Assembly: GCF_030272615.1 (NCBI RefSeq)
Contig: NC_081406.1
Location: 213,750,997 to 213,814,996 of the forward strand
From: Cryptomeria japonica
Lineage: Eukaryota > Streptophyta > Pinopsida > Cupressales > Cupressaceae
Length of the DNA: 64,000 bases
Direction of reading: 5' to 3'
Part shown: one piece after another, positions 37,196-48,897 of the stretch
Layout of the letters: every line of letters starts with the position of its first letter
Position numbering within the stretch: position 1 is the first letter of the stretch
The notes under the pieces: model-generated
The model's input: the letters and a program-made list of their open reading frames with translations, nothing else
Databases searched by the model: none
What the model was told of the DNA's origin: nothing
Position numbers and translations under genes: made by a program

Positions 37196-39830
37196 GCTCC
37201 TAACCCTTCCAAAGGGTCCAAAGCGAATTTCGCTCCTGACCCTTCCAAAGGGTCCAGAGCAAAATTCTCCATAAGACATTCTACTTTGACCAAAAGCTAG
37301 AACTAACGCATTCCCAGGCTTGAATGAAGGCAAAAGTACTTGTTTGAATGAAGAAATGCAAAAAAATGAAGTCAAGATCATGGCCTAAGGTGAATTTCGC
37401 TCCTCTCCCTTCCAAAGGGTCCAGAGCGAAATTCTTATTTCCTCTATTTTTTCTTCTTAGCTTGACCAAGTTTGTAGACTTTTGAGGCATAATTGAGAAG
37501 GTTTGATGCAACTTTGCCTTGGAGAGGAGATTTTAAACCTTGGGATGATGGATTCTAGCCTGGGAGAGGAATTTTGCTCCTGACCCTTCCAAAGGGTCCA
37601 GAGCGAAAATCCTTATAACTCTCATTTTCCTTCCTTGTTTTGGATGGGCGCTAGTTTATTAGGCTTTGTGTGTGAGTCTTGATGTGTTCTTGCCTTGAGA
37701 AGTGTTTTGAAAAGTGAGGATCTTGTCCAAAAATAGGAATTTCGCTCCTGACCCTTCCAAAGGGTCCAGAGCAAAACTCTTCATAAGCCTCATTTGCTCC
37801 CTTGTTTTGGATACCAACCTTGTTCTGTGGGCGAATTTGGGAAGGAAATAACATGTCTCTGCCGTTTGAGGTGATGGAACGTAGAAATGTGAAGGATTTT
37901 GGCCAAGATTAGGAATTTCGCTCCTGACCCTTCCAAAGGGTCCAGAGCGAAATTCACTATAATCCTCATTTGCTACCTTGAATGGGCTTAAAACCTAGTT
38001 CCTCAAGTGGAAAACAATCTATATTTGCCTCCAGGAGAAGATTGAAGTTTGAAAAATGAGCAATTAAAGCCTAAATCAAGATTTTCGCTCCTGACCCTTC
38101 CAAAGGGTCCAGAGCGAAAATCAACCTAAGACTCATTTCTGGCCTTATTTGACCAAATTTTGATTTGCAAGGCATTTTGAAGGGAAGAGTAGACATGTTT
38201 GGATGTTGGAAATGTTTGAAAGCTTTGAAAAATGAAGGATTCTAGCCAAGAAGGTGAATTTCCTCCTGACCCTTCCAAAGGGTCCAGAGCGAAATTCCTT
38301 GCAAGCCTATTCTTTTGACCTTGTTTTGGCTTAAGACCTTATCCCTTGGGTGAAGGATGATGTTTAGTTACCTCTTGAGGTGATTTTGAGTTGGAAAAAG
38401 GAAGAATCAAGCCCAAATCATGATTTTCGCTCCTGACCCTTCCAAAGGGTCCAGAGCGAAAATCCTCCTAGACCTCATTTCCTTCCCTATTTGACCAAAT
38501 TGTGATGTCCAAAGCATGTTGAAAGGGGAAATGGACATGATCTTGCCTTTGAGAGTGTTTGGAAGTTGTGAAAATGAAGGATTTTAGCCAGGAAAGGAAA
38601 TTTCGCTCCTGACCCTTCCAAAGGGTCCAGAGCGAAATTCCTTTATAAGCCTACTTTTTAACCTTTCTTGGACATGAAACCTTGTTCCTAGGGCAATGAA
38701 GGATGAGATTCTACCTTGCAAAGAAGTTTCAAGTTGAAAGAATGATGATTTTGGGTCAAGAATGAGATTTTCGCTCCTGACCCTTCCAAAGGGTCCAGAG
38801 CGAATTTTCTCAAAACCTCTCTTTGCTATCAATTTTTTGCTAGATCAAGTGTGGGCTAAGGTAAATTCAAGGAGAAGTTGCACCTGAGAGTGACTTTAAG
38901 TTGCTAGAAACCATGAAAGATGAAGGAATTGAGCCTAGAAGTGATTTTCGCTCCTGACCCTTCCAAAGGGTCCAGAGCAAAAATCCTTAAAACCATCTTT
39001 TTTCCAAAATTTGAGCAAAGCCAAGCTTGGACAAGGGTGTGAGAAGGCATTTGGATTGCCTTAGAGTGGATTTTGGTTGCCAAGAATGCAAATTTTGAAG
39101 CCTAATGAGAAATTCGCTCCTGACCCTTCCAAAGGGTCTAGAGCGAAATTTCTAAGATTCCCCTTTTTTCTTTGCAAATCAAGACAAGATTTTGGTTTTT
39201 ATACCCTGGAGAGGAGTGAGACAAGATGTTCTATGCCTTGGAGGAGATTTGAAGTTGAAAGGATGGCAAAATAGCCCAAAAACAAGATTTTTGCTCCTGA
39301 CCCTTCCAAAGGGTCCAGAGCGAAAATACTAGAATCTACTTATTCCTTTCAAATTTATGCTAAGCTATGCCTAGACCAAGGTAAAAGATGCCCTTGAGAT
39401 TGCCTTTGAGTTGATGTTTGTCTCCAAAAGTGATGATTCTAGGCCAGAGGAGGAAAATCGCTCCTGACCCTTCCAAAGGGTCCAAGGCGAAAATCCTAAA
39501 AACTCCTATTTTGCTTTACAAAATCAAATCAAACTTGGATTGGGTGAAAGAAGAGAACTATTTCCTAGCCTTGTGAGGTGGATTGAAGTTGGAATGATGA
39601 AAAATGAGCTACAAACAAAGAAATTCGCTCCTGACCCTTCCAAAGGGTCCAGAGCGAAAAACACTAAAACCATCCTTTTCTCCAAATTTTGTGCTAAGTT
39701 AAGCCTGGACTAGGGTGAGAAAAGCTATTTGGAATGCCTTGGAAAGATGTTTGACCTTCAAAAATGTGAATTTTGAGCTAAAGTTGGAATTTTGCTCCTG
39801 ACCCTTCCAAAGGGTCCAGGGCGAAATTCT
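37196..39830. repeat. Hairpin array B: 17 copies of a 43-bp near-palindrome
   Basis: Form: GAATTTCGCTCCTGACCCTT, loop CCA, AAGGGTCCAGAGCGAAATTC. The ACCC core (or its counterpart) lies at 37203, 37239, 37406, 37583, 37751, 37927, 38094, 38269, 38436, 38612, 38780, 38957, 39123, 39300, 39467, 39634 and 39801. After the first pair (36 bp), distances are 167, 177, 168, 176, 167, 175, 167, 176, 168, 177, 166, 177, 167, 167, 167. From 37927 to 38780 arms alternate between an ATTTCGC form (short step follows) and a TTTTCGC form (long step follows). Confidence 0.95.
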
Positions 39831-39971
39831 TATAGGGTCTGTTCCTGGAGAAAATCTTGGGCAAGTTTCATGTTGATATCTTTTCATTGATGATGTAAGT
39901 TGAAAATGCTATTTTGAAATGAATATATCATGTGTCCTTAATCATCTTTTTGTTTGTCTTGCAGTTAAAAG

Positions 39972-40113
39972 GCGACCTTCTCCAATCCGACATCAACAAG
40001 GACGACCTTCTCCAGTCCAGCATCAACAAGGATGACCTTCTCCAGCCCAGCATCATCAAGGACGACCTTCTCCAGCCCAACATCATCAAGGACGGCCTCT
40101 CCCAGTCCAGCGT
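39972..40113 (+). repeat. 30-bp tandem repeat, about five units
   Basis: GACGACCTTCTCCAGTCCAG plus CATCAACAAG, repeated with small changes. A related repeat is at about 17250-17345 on the minus strand, within the coding region of the giant-LTR element, where 30 bp keeps the frame. Confidence 0.9.
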
Positions 40114-40457
40114 TTGAAGGAAAGGTACACCATCCATCCTGCACATCAAAGACAAACGAGGTTAAAGCAAGGGTCCGTTGAAGATGCCAATAGTTTCAAA
40201 AGAGTTAATTAAAGTTAGCTTCTAAACATCACCAAATTGAACATCAACCAAGTGTCGGACAAGGTGGCATCCCAATCATCACTCCTCCAGTCGGGTTGGT
40301 CCACCTCAGCATGTCCAGATTCAATGTACCTAACTCATGGGAGATGGCACAAACTTCGATGTACCTATCCCGATTCTCCATTGGTTGAATATTCCAGAGA
40401 AGACATGTGTCCAAATAATGCAATTATTTCATGGGCCAGAATTGAGTTTATTGTAAC

Positions 40458-40545
40458 AAACCCTAATTAGGGTTTCATTGTAAAATCTTGGCCATTGATC
40501 TCAAATTGATCTAAGCTATTGAATTGTATTGTGGGCACTATATAA
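40458..40545 (+). promoter_or_regulatory. LTR promoter: perfect telo-box palindrome and TATA box
   Basis: AAACCCTAATTAGGGTTT at 40458-40475 and TATATAA at 40539-40545, 63 bp apart, as in the other three LTR ends of the family. Confidence 0.7.
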
Positions 40546-42557
40546 GCCCTGGCTCCTCATTTGTAAAGGCGGATAGTTAGTTAGGAGTTAGAAGGTGAAT
40601 AGTTAGAAATAGTGAATAAGTCAGTTAATAGTATAGCAATTAGAGTAGAATAGAAAGAGAAGGCAAAGATTGTTGCCAAGATGTTGTTGTAAAAGGCTTG
40701 TAAAACTTCATTGAAGAAATGGTGAAATCTATGGGTCGATTCAACAATTTCCATGGTCTTTATACTTCTCAGTTTTGATTTCATGTCATTAGATGAGTGA
40801 AAGAAATGTGTTTGATTGATGGTGAAATTTGTATATCCATACTACTAGCAGTTTGTTGATTGCAGACTTGCCTTGTGTAGTCAACTGGAATCATTCAGCT
40901 TAAGCTTAACTTCAATTGTCGCTTCTTCATTGACATGCATCAGCCTGATGGTGTCTATGCCTGTAGTGATGATTTGAACATCATAAAGCTTTCCTCTGAA
41001 GATTGCACTAACCTTGTGGAGATGGTCCTGGGATGTCAACACAAGACTTAGTTAGAATTTCATCAAAGGTCATTCATTGCTCTTACATTCTTAGTGTCAG
41101 AATTAGATCCTTTCCTCGCCCTCATCCTTTTCCTTTTTTTTTCAAGATCTAAACTAGTGAAATCCTGTGTTCCAGCAATATTCAAAGCAAATCAGACGTT
41201 TAGTCATCAAGTGTAAGTCCCCTTGTGATTCCAGCAAAATCACATCATACCACAGAGCTTATCCACGAGTAAAGAACCTACATACAAGAACCTTGGAGTT
41301 GCTTCGACTGATCCTTCGGCGAGATCTTCAGCAGTCGGGAAACTTTATTCAAGAGAGGATAAGGTACCTTTAGGTATTTTATTCAGTGTTCGCATGTGCA
41401 TGAAAAACACATCAACACCACGTCAGCCTTGTGCGCGTGAAGAATTTCCTTGAGGATCTTGCATGAAAAAGATTGATTCTATCTACCTCGGGAATGTGCA
41501 AAATCTTAGTAAACGGTGGAGGGTGTGTGATGGGTTATCAGCTTCCAGAAGCGGTGAAGAACGGACGATGGAGAACATCTTGAGATTTGTTCAAGATTGT
41601 TTTACCCTGTGTAATGTGTTTAAACGGCTAGGATTGGACCGACTGTATTGTTAACCTAGATGCTTAGGGTTTTAGGTTTTGACCACCGACCTAATTGTTG
41701 TCTATAAGGTCGATGATGATTTTCATTTGAAGTTGTTGGCAAATGAATGTATGTGAAGTGATTCTTGCCAAACCGGAGAAGTGAGTAGAGATCTGTAGAG
41801 TGTGATTGCAGATGTAAAGGAACTGAAGTGGATCTGCCTTGGCATTGAGTGTTGTTATCAGATCAGTGTATTACCTATTGACTTCTAACCATTTCGGCAA
41901 TTGGAAAATCCCTTTACCAGGTAGCTTTAACAGGCTTTTTGTAAATCCTTTAACAGGGTGACTCAAAATCATTGAGTTCTTAAAATCCTCTTACAAGGTA
42001 ACCTTTAACAGGGTTTTAACCTCTAACAAAGTATTTAGCCATCCCTTAACCGGGTGATCCCTAGCAGGATCGGTTCCTAGCAGAACCTAGTGTAAAGTCT
42101 TTAACCGGACTAGGCTCCTAACAGAGCGAACTTCAGAAGAGTTAAAGAACAACTTGTGGGTATTCATCCCCACCGTGGTTTTTCCCAATTGGGTTTCCAC
42201 GTGAAAAATCAGTGTGTTGTGTGTGATGCTTTTTAATGTGATGTTTTAGTGTTTTCTGTTAAGAGGTAATGCAAGCTGATCCAATGGTCATTGTATTTCT
42301 GATGTATTACTTGCTTAAGCATATGGGTGAAGTTGAGATGAGATATTAGGTTTTGAGAAGATCTAGATGTTACCAGTTTATGTCTTTTACAGTCATACTG
42401 TGTTTTACCGGTAGTGCCTTGATTTAGATTGGTGATATTGTTTACCAGTTAGTGCAGTCTTTGCAGTTTAAGTTGTTGAAGAAGTTTTTGTCCATACTGA
42501 TTCACCCCCCCCCCTCTCAGTATCTGTTGGGTATTTACTGTTCATCATTATTCAACG

Positions 42558-42608
42558 GGGAGTCCAAATCTGCCTTCCCTATTCATGCTACTTCATTAAG
42601 CCACATAC
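42558..42608 (+). mobile_element. Old TGTAATGTCCCC LTR, third piece
   Basis: A short stretch between the Copia solo LTR and the young Gypsy element. It aligns loosely with 53385-53440 (CTTCCCTATTC / CTCCCTTCTTG region). It ends in CATAC, the target duplication of the Gypsy insertion. Confidence 0.4.
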
Positions 42609-42886
42609 TGTTATCGGGAAAAAGTGTATAGTTAGTAATGTTAATTATCAATAGTTAGTTAGCCGACGGGTAGGTAGTTGGAGTCGCGACGGTTGTGTCG
42701 CACCCCTTCGGCTGTCATATATTGTACCACCTCCGGGTGTTGGAGGACATGTAATATTGACGACAGATTATAATATGAACATCCCTTGACATTAATGGCA
42801 AGCTTATTCTGGTACTTCTTTTGTATTTGCATTGTGCATTACTGTTCGATTTTTGTATTCTTCCTGTTTACCTAGTGAGGTAAACA
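42609..42886 (+). mobile_element. 5' LTR of the young Gypsy element
   Basis: TGTTATCGGG..GAGGTAAACA, differing from the 3' LTR at two positions. Confidence 0.95.
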
Positions 42887-42888
42887 TT

Positions 42889-42901
42889 TGGCGCCGTTGC
42901 C
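42889..42901 (+). promoter_or_regulatory. Primer binding site, tRNA-Asp type
   Basis: TGGCGCCGTTGCC two bases after the LTR. This is the primer site known from Athila and Tat elements. Confidence 0.9.
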
Positions 42902-42945
42902 TAGACTAACTCGGGAACGGAAGACACGGATGGCGCACAGACCAA

Positions 42946-43299
42946 ATGGGCCTACCCGTTGGTGAAATAAACCCAGAAGTGGACGATGCCCAAACAGAAC
43001 TCTACGTAGGAGAAGACACGGCGACGAGAGAATTTTCAATTCTACTCCAAGTAGCCATTCAGACCTACGTGCGACGAGAGGCGGCGGAGGCGGAAGTCCC
43101 ACCAAGTGCCGTGTGGACAGCGTTGGAAGTGAGTCCGGAGGTAAATCGGTTGATGAACCATCTCCCCCGACTGCTAGCACAAGCATTGTTGGCACAACAA
43201 GCTCGCTTGGAGGAGATTGCCCGGGAAGAGCGACGCCAACAAATTTTGCAGCAGTACGAGGAACGGGAAGCAGAACGAGATGGCGCCAGGGGCATGTGA
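42946..43299 (+). CDS. Pre-gag ORF of the young Gypsy element (117 aa)
   Basis: Encodes an Ala/Glu/Arg-rich protein with a predicted helical, probably coiled-coil second half (ARLEEIAREERRQQILQQYE). No known domain. The beginning of gag has a similar Arg/Glu/Gln-rich helix (RALILEQQAERRQRYKRREE), so the two may be parts of one coding region separated by the AT-rich segment 43310-43446. Ogre-type elements also carry an ORF before gag, but I see no sequence likeness. Confidence 0.5.
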   Translation: MGLPVGEINPEVDDAQTELYVGEDTATREFSILLQVAIQTYVRREAAEAEVPPSAVWTALEVSPEVNRLMNHLPRLLAQALLAQQARLEEIAREERRQQILQQYEEREAERDGARGM

Positions 43300-43309
43300 A
43301 CCGTGAGCC

Positions 43310-43446
43310 ATACGGGGCGGAATAAAGAACACTTATTGTAATAATGATGTCATATTGTTGGCATAAACTTGTCTTCCACATTATGAATGAATAAAAGTGT
43401 TCTACTTTTTATGTCATTAAGTATATAGAAAGCGGTCTGGGAATTA
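43310..43446. other. AT-rich segment with an internal inverted repeat, between pre-gag ORF and gag
   Basis: The composition changes abruptly from GC-rich to AT-rich. AGAACACTTATTGTAATAATG near 43328 pairs, with gaps, with CATTATGAATGAATAAAAGT..TCT near 43379-43403. It could be an intron or a small inserted hairpin element. Confidence 0.45.
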
Positions 43447-46400
43447 ATGCCCAATACACTGAATAAAGACAAAAATAAGCAACAATATATAGATGAATGT
43501 GCAGTAGCCCAACGTGCCTTGATCCTTGAACAGCAAGCGGAAAGGCGACAGAGGTATAAGCGAAGAGAGGAGGAACGCTTCGAAGGGGACGGTGAGGCCA
43601 GCGGCCACCCACGGAGTCGGGAGGAGTTACTTGCGGAAACCCGCCGTAGGATAGAGTGTACCAAAACTCAGTTGAAGGATTTGAGGGACTTGCCACACAC
43701 ACCAGAGGCTAGGAAAACTCCAAGGAGTGGGGAGGAGGCAGAAGAGGGAGAAGACACCGGGGCTGCCAGGAGTGTTGGAGGGACACTGGGGCACGGCGGT
43801 CAAGCACCCCTTATAGGATCTGACCCATCTGGAGTAGGACAACAGCCACCAGTAGTAAAAAGGCAAGGTATGGCACAAAAACAAAAACTTCCAAAGTTCC
43901 ATGGGGATGGGAAAGAAGACCCTGTCCGCCACTGTCGCACTTGTGAAACAATTTGGGGAGCGAATGGTGTTACCGATGAGGACGAGTGGGTAACACAGTT
44001 TCCCGCAACCCTGAGTGGCGTAGCCATCGACTGGTTTTCGGATACGGATAAGGCTAAAATTGGCACATGGGCAGACTTGAAGAAGGAATTTCAAGCAGAG
44101 TTTCGTCTCCTAAGAGACGATAATGAGATCGTAGCCGAAATCTACGGCACGAAACAGAGAAAGGACGAGACTGTTCGAACCTACAATCGGCGGCTCAAAG
44201 AGCTGCTAGGAAAGATGGAGAACCAGCCGGCAGACGGACTGAAAAAACGGTGGTTCGTGGAAGGTCTCAAGAAATCCCTTAGACGAAAAATGAAGATAGT
44301 ACCTCCCTCTTCATATTCCGACGCCTATAACAGGGCAATGGATTTAGAAAGTGAACAGAAGACGTCCAAGAAGAAGAAAAATAAATCCTCATCGGAGGAT
44401 GATTCCTCTTCTGACAAAAGTGATAGCAGTGATGACGACTCTAATCGGAAGGTACGGGCTCTCCAGAAAGATATGGAGCGAATGATGAGAGAGATAAAGG
44501 CAACCAAAGGAAGCACAAGCAAGGGCGACGAAGGGGAGTTATGGTGCACGGACTGCCGTACCGACGGACACACCAAGGGGTCTTGTCCGAAAAAAGCATT
44601 TTGCGATATTTGCCAGATTGCCGGGCACCTTACCAAGGAGTGTCCGTACAATATGAGGACACGTAACCAACAGGTTCTCTTTATAGAACCATCTGCGTCA
44701 GCCGGCACGTCCCAGCCTACGAGCAACAACGCCTCATCTGGCGGCTATCGAAACAACAAGCGAGGAAGAGGTAATAATAACAATACGAATAATAGAAGCC
44801 GAATCCAATACGACGCTAAAGGGCGGCCGATGATACAATGCCGAGCTTGTAATCACTGGGGGCATTTCGCCAGAGACTGTACAGTGGAGGAAGCACCACA
44901 AAAACTTTGCAAGTGGTGCGGTCTGGGGGACCATGATGATGGCAATTGTCCCAAATCTGGCGTGAACCTGTTGAATGTGGAAACGGAAGATGCACTCGCC
45001 ATAACAAGGTCCAAGACGAAAGCAGCCACTTATCCAGATCCCCGCACGGAAAAACGAAAGGCACTGGAGGCACGAGCGGAATTGGAGAAGGAGATGTCAA
45101 TGAGCAAGGATGCACAGGGGCTTGCGGGTACTTCTCGCTCTAAAGGAGAAACAAACATTATAAACCAACTGTTACAGGTCGAAATACCCGTCAAAATGAA
45201 GGACCTCCTGGAAAGTATGCCGCACTTGCGAGCGACATTGTTGCAATCCGCAATAATAACCCCAATAGGCCAACCAATACATGGCAAGGACAACCTTGGC
45301 GAGACAGCGGCAGACCCATTAACCCTGACGATCAATAATGGTAGACACCCAGCAGTGGTGGAAATGGGTATATTGGGCACCGTCCTGACCGACACAATTG
45401 TCGACGGCGGGTCGGGAGTAAATGTCTTGCCAGAGGAAACATGGAAAAAATTGGGTAAACCTACTCTCTGGCCATCCACCTTTAATTTATTGGGAGCAGA
45501 CCAACACGGCATCAAGCCGCTTGGCACACTCATGGCGCAACCAGTGACGATCGGAACACAGCCGTTCGTCTTGAATTTTGTGGTCATCCCATTGAAGAAG
45601 AAGGGGTATGATGCCATCCTCGGCAGAGGCTGGTTGGTGGCGACCAAAGCAAACCACAATTGGAAGAAGAACACCTTGTCCATGGAAAAGGCTGGCCGAA
45701 GGTATACCATTGACCTCAAAACTCAACTGGTCAGTGAAGAGTTGGCGTCAGAGTCAGAATCCGACGGAGACGATACCGACGAAGGAAAAGAGGGCAGGGA
45801 ACCAGATGACGAAGGCATCTTAGGAATTCAAGCCTGTTCTGAGGATGAGACGGATTCTTTGAGAGGGCTCTTCCATTGGCAAATGGAAGACTATGAATTA
45901 TTGTACGGGTGCAATATGTTGGGGATTGAAGGACCTGACATGAACGAGTTTCCGCTAGAGTACGGACAATACAAGGAAGGGGATGTCCCTGTGGATGACG
46001 CACCAGCGCACCAGTTTGACAAAAGTAAGCCCATAAGGTACGAAGAATCCGCACTTCAAGTTACAAACCTTGGAGAAACTTCAGAACAGAAAAATATTCT
46101 GGTAGGCGACGACTGGAATCCGGTCTTAAAGACGGCGGCGTTCAAAATCTTCACAGAATACAAAGATGTGTTCGCTTGGACGTATAAGGACCTCAAGGGG
46201 GTACCGCAAGAACTTTGTGTACATCGGATCCCTCTGGTTCCCGGAGCCATGCCCGTATGGAAGAGGCCATACAGGATGAACAAAAATTATGCAGCCAGGG
46301 TAAATAACGAAATTGACCGCATGCTTGAAGCAGGGATTATCTTCAAGGTCCAGACGAGTGAATGGGTATCACCCATTGTGATATCCTTGAAAAAGGAGGC

Positions 46401-48897
46401 CGATCAGATAAGAATCTGTGTAGACTTCAGGTGTTTGAATGCTATCACAATTAAAGATCCATTTCCCATACCACTCACAGACACCATCCTCGAGGAAGTC
46501 GCGGGTCACGAAATTTATTCATTTATGGATGGATTCTCCGGATATAATCAAATTTCCATTGCAGAGGAGGGCAAATTGAAGACCACCTTTATCGTAGAAG
46601 ATGGCGTCTATGCATACAACCTGATGCCATTCGGGTTGTGCAACGCGCCAGCTACCTTTCAACGGATAATCCTCCATATCTTCGATAAAATGTCCGTGGG
46701 AAACTTCAAAGCATTCTTGGATGATTGGTCCATTTACAGCACGGAGGAGGCACATCTGGCCGCACTTGGCGAATGCATGGAGAGATGCCGACGAGCCCGC
46801 CTCGCCCTAAATCCCAAGAAATGCAGATTCATGGTGCCTCAGGGCAAGTTACTAGGGCACATCGTCTGCAAGGCTAGACTGAAGACGGACCCTGACAAAA
46901 TACGGGTCATTGTGGAGATGGAGGCGCCCGACGATGTCACTGGCGTCAAGTCATTTCTTGGACACATCGGGTATTATAGGCGGTTTATTAAGAACTTTGC
47001 CCAAGTATCATACCCACTTGATAGGCTGACACGAAGGGGGGAGCCGTACGTCTGGGGGATGGCCCAAGAAGAGGCTTTTCAAGAGTTAAAGTCACGGTTG
47101 GTGGGTGCGCCAATCTTGACATACCCGGACTGGGACAAGGAGTTCCATCTACATGTCGACGCATCCAACTTCGCCATAGGGGCCACCCTGGCACAGGTTG
47201 GCAGCCACGGGCTGGACCACCCAGTGTATTTTGCAAGTCGACTCTTGTCAAACGCAGAAAGGAACTACAGCACGACGGAGAGAGAAGCCCTCGGCATGGT
47301 ATACTCCGTCCAAAAATTCCGACATTACCTATTGGCGACACCATTCACATTTTATGTGGATCACCAGGCGTTGATGTATTTGGTGAACAAGCCAATCATC
47401 CAGGGGCGAATTAGTCGATGGCTGTTGCTGTTACAAGAATTTACGTTCAACATCATTGTCAGACCTGGCAGGAGCCATGTCATAGCCGACCAGCTATCAC
47501 GGATCAAGTCGGGAGAGCCGGCCGAAGGCGTTAGCGAGGATTTTCCGGACGCCCATCTTTTCCGCATTGCCATCCTTCCTCATTGGTATACGAGTGTGGG
47601 TGAATACCTGTCAACGTCAAAATTTCCTAAGGAAATGTCAGCAGGCGAAAGACGGAAACTTGTATTAAGAAGCCGAACATTCCAACTTATAAATGGCCTT
47701 CTCTACAAAATGGGACCTGACCAGATCCTACGACGATGCGTCTTGGAAGAGGAAATCCCAGGAGTATTGAGAGAAGCCCATGAAGGGGCCGCTGGAGGAC
47801 ACATGGGACCGGATACGACAGCAAGGAAGGTCCTACTAGCTGGCTTATGGTGGCCGACACTGCATAATGACGCCAGAGAATGGGTGACAAGTTGTGATAC
47901 ATGTCAGCGTGCTGGGCGACCGTTAAAGAGAGATTTCATGCCACTTAACCCATCGCATGCTCAAGAGTTGTTCGAAAGATGGGGGTTAGACTTCGTTGGT
48001 CCATTGAAACCGAGTCGCGCCCGACGATGTAGATACATTGTCGTGGCGACAGAATATTTGACCAAATGGGTCGAAGCGAGGGCTTTGGCAGACAATTCCG
48101 CCGTCAGTACGGCGAAATTCATTTATGAACAGATTATCACCCGGTACGAAATACCTATTCAACTGACAAGTGATAGAGGGGGGCACTTTGTAAATCATAT
48201 TATTCGACTACTGACAACCGAGTTCAAAATTTTTCATTCCCTATCAAGTCCGTACTATCCCAGGGCAAACGGTCAGGCTGAGGCGACCAACAAAATCATG
48301 GTGTCAGTAATTTATAAGTCCTGTGGGGTTGAAAAAGAAGACTGGGAGGAGCGTCTGCCGTCGGTACTTTGGGCGTACCGAACAACTTACAAAGTAACCA
48401 CCGGGCAGACACCTTTCCAATTGATGTACGGCCAGGAGGCTGTGGTACCAGTGGAATTCATGGTGCCAAGTCTCAGAATCGCTATTGACAACAGGTTAGG
48501 CAACATGGAAAGCCTTTGAGAGAGACTATACGCCCTAAATAAGTTGGATGAAAGACGGACGATGGCACAATGGGTGACAGACGTGGCCCAGCAACGCAGG
48601 AAATATTGGCATGACCAACACATTCGGCGGGCGAGGTTCACGCCGGGCCAATTAGTCCTAAAGTATAACGGACGGAACGAGATTAAGCCCGGCAAGTTCA
48701 GAGTGAAGTGGCTAAGTCCTTACAGGATTCGAGAGGTCGCAGCGAATGGATCGGTCAAGCTCTCGACCCTTGACGGACAGGAAATTCCAGAGGGCGTCAA
48801 CGGGTCAAAACTGAAAGTGTATCACCAGAGGCTGGAGGCGCACAGGAGCAGCCCGACAGGAGGCGCGCAGTGGCAGTCAGATAGTGAAAGAAAATGA
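43447..48897 (+). CDS. gag-pol coding region of the young Gypsy element (about one break)
   Basis: Order of parts: gag core (PKFHGDGKEDPVRHCRTCE to about residue 290); four CCHC knuckles (CTDCRTDGHTKGSC, CDICQIAGHLTKEC, CRACNHWGHFARDC, CKWCGLGDHDDGNC); aspartic protease (TIVDGGSGVNVLP, a DGGS rather than the usual DSG/DTG); RT (SPIVISLKKEADQIRICVDF, MPFGLCNAPATFQR, FLDD); RNase H (LHVDASNFAIGATL, YSTTEREALGMVY, VDHQALMYL); integrase (zinc finger HMGPDTTARK..CDTCQ, catalytic D in GLDFVG, D in TSDRGG, E in NGQAEATNK) and the C-terminal domain (FTPGQLVLKYN, FRVKWLSPYRI). No second RNase H and no chromodomain seen. The product would be made as one polyprotein cut by its protease. Close to whole. 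Confidence 0.9.

Larger units (their letters stand above)
36595..41417 (+). mobile_element. Solo giant LTR, 4.8 kb
   Basis: Starts TGTTGTGACGTATTCAC and ends AAAACACATCAACA, with exact 5-bp duplications CCACG at 36590-36594 and 41418-41422. It begins with a stem CCCCATTGCAAATGGGG. U3 (about 3.9 kb) contains hairpin array B (37196-39830) and a 30-bp repeat (39972-40113). TATATAA at 40539 leaves about 880 bp of R-U5. No primer site or internal region follows, so it is a solo LTR left by recombination between two LTRs. Confidence 0.9.
36290..42557 (+). mobile_element. Copia solo LTR, split by a giant solo LTR
   Basis: Starts TGTTGGCATATG at 36290, is interrupted at 36595-41417, and resumes at 41418 with CCACG then TCAGCCTTGTGCGCG. 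Its 3' end has the C-run and CTCTCAG block near 42507-42525 and closes at ..TTATTCAACG. Flanks are GGAAG (36285-36289) and GGGAG (42558-42562), a 5-bp duplication with one difference. The LTR itself is about 1.4 kb. Same family as 1-932. Confidence 0.7.

Noticed and set aside
37196-39830. CRISPR-like array
   Set aside because: Regular repeats with dyads invite the idea, but the 'spacers' are about 125-135 bp, are themselves homologous, no cas genes exist, and the array lies in a plant LTR.
45030-45719. 229-codon minus-strand ORF opposite gag-pol
   Set aside because: Shadow of the gag-pol frame in GC-rich sequence; no domain.
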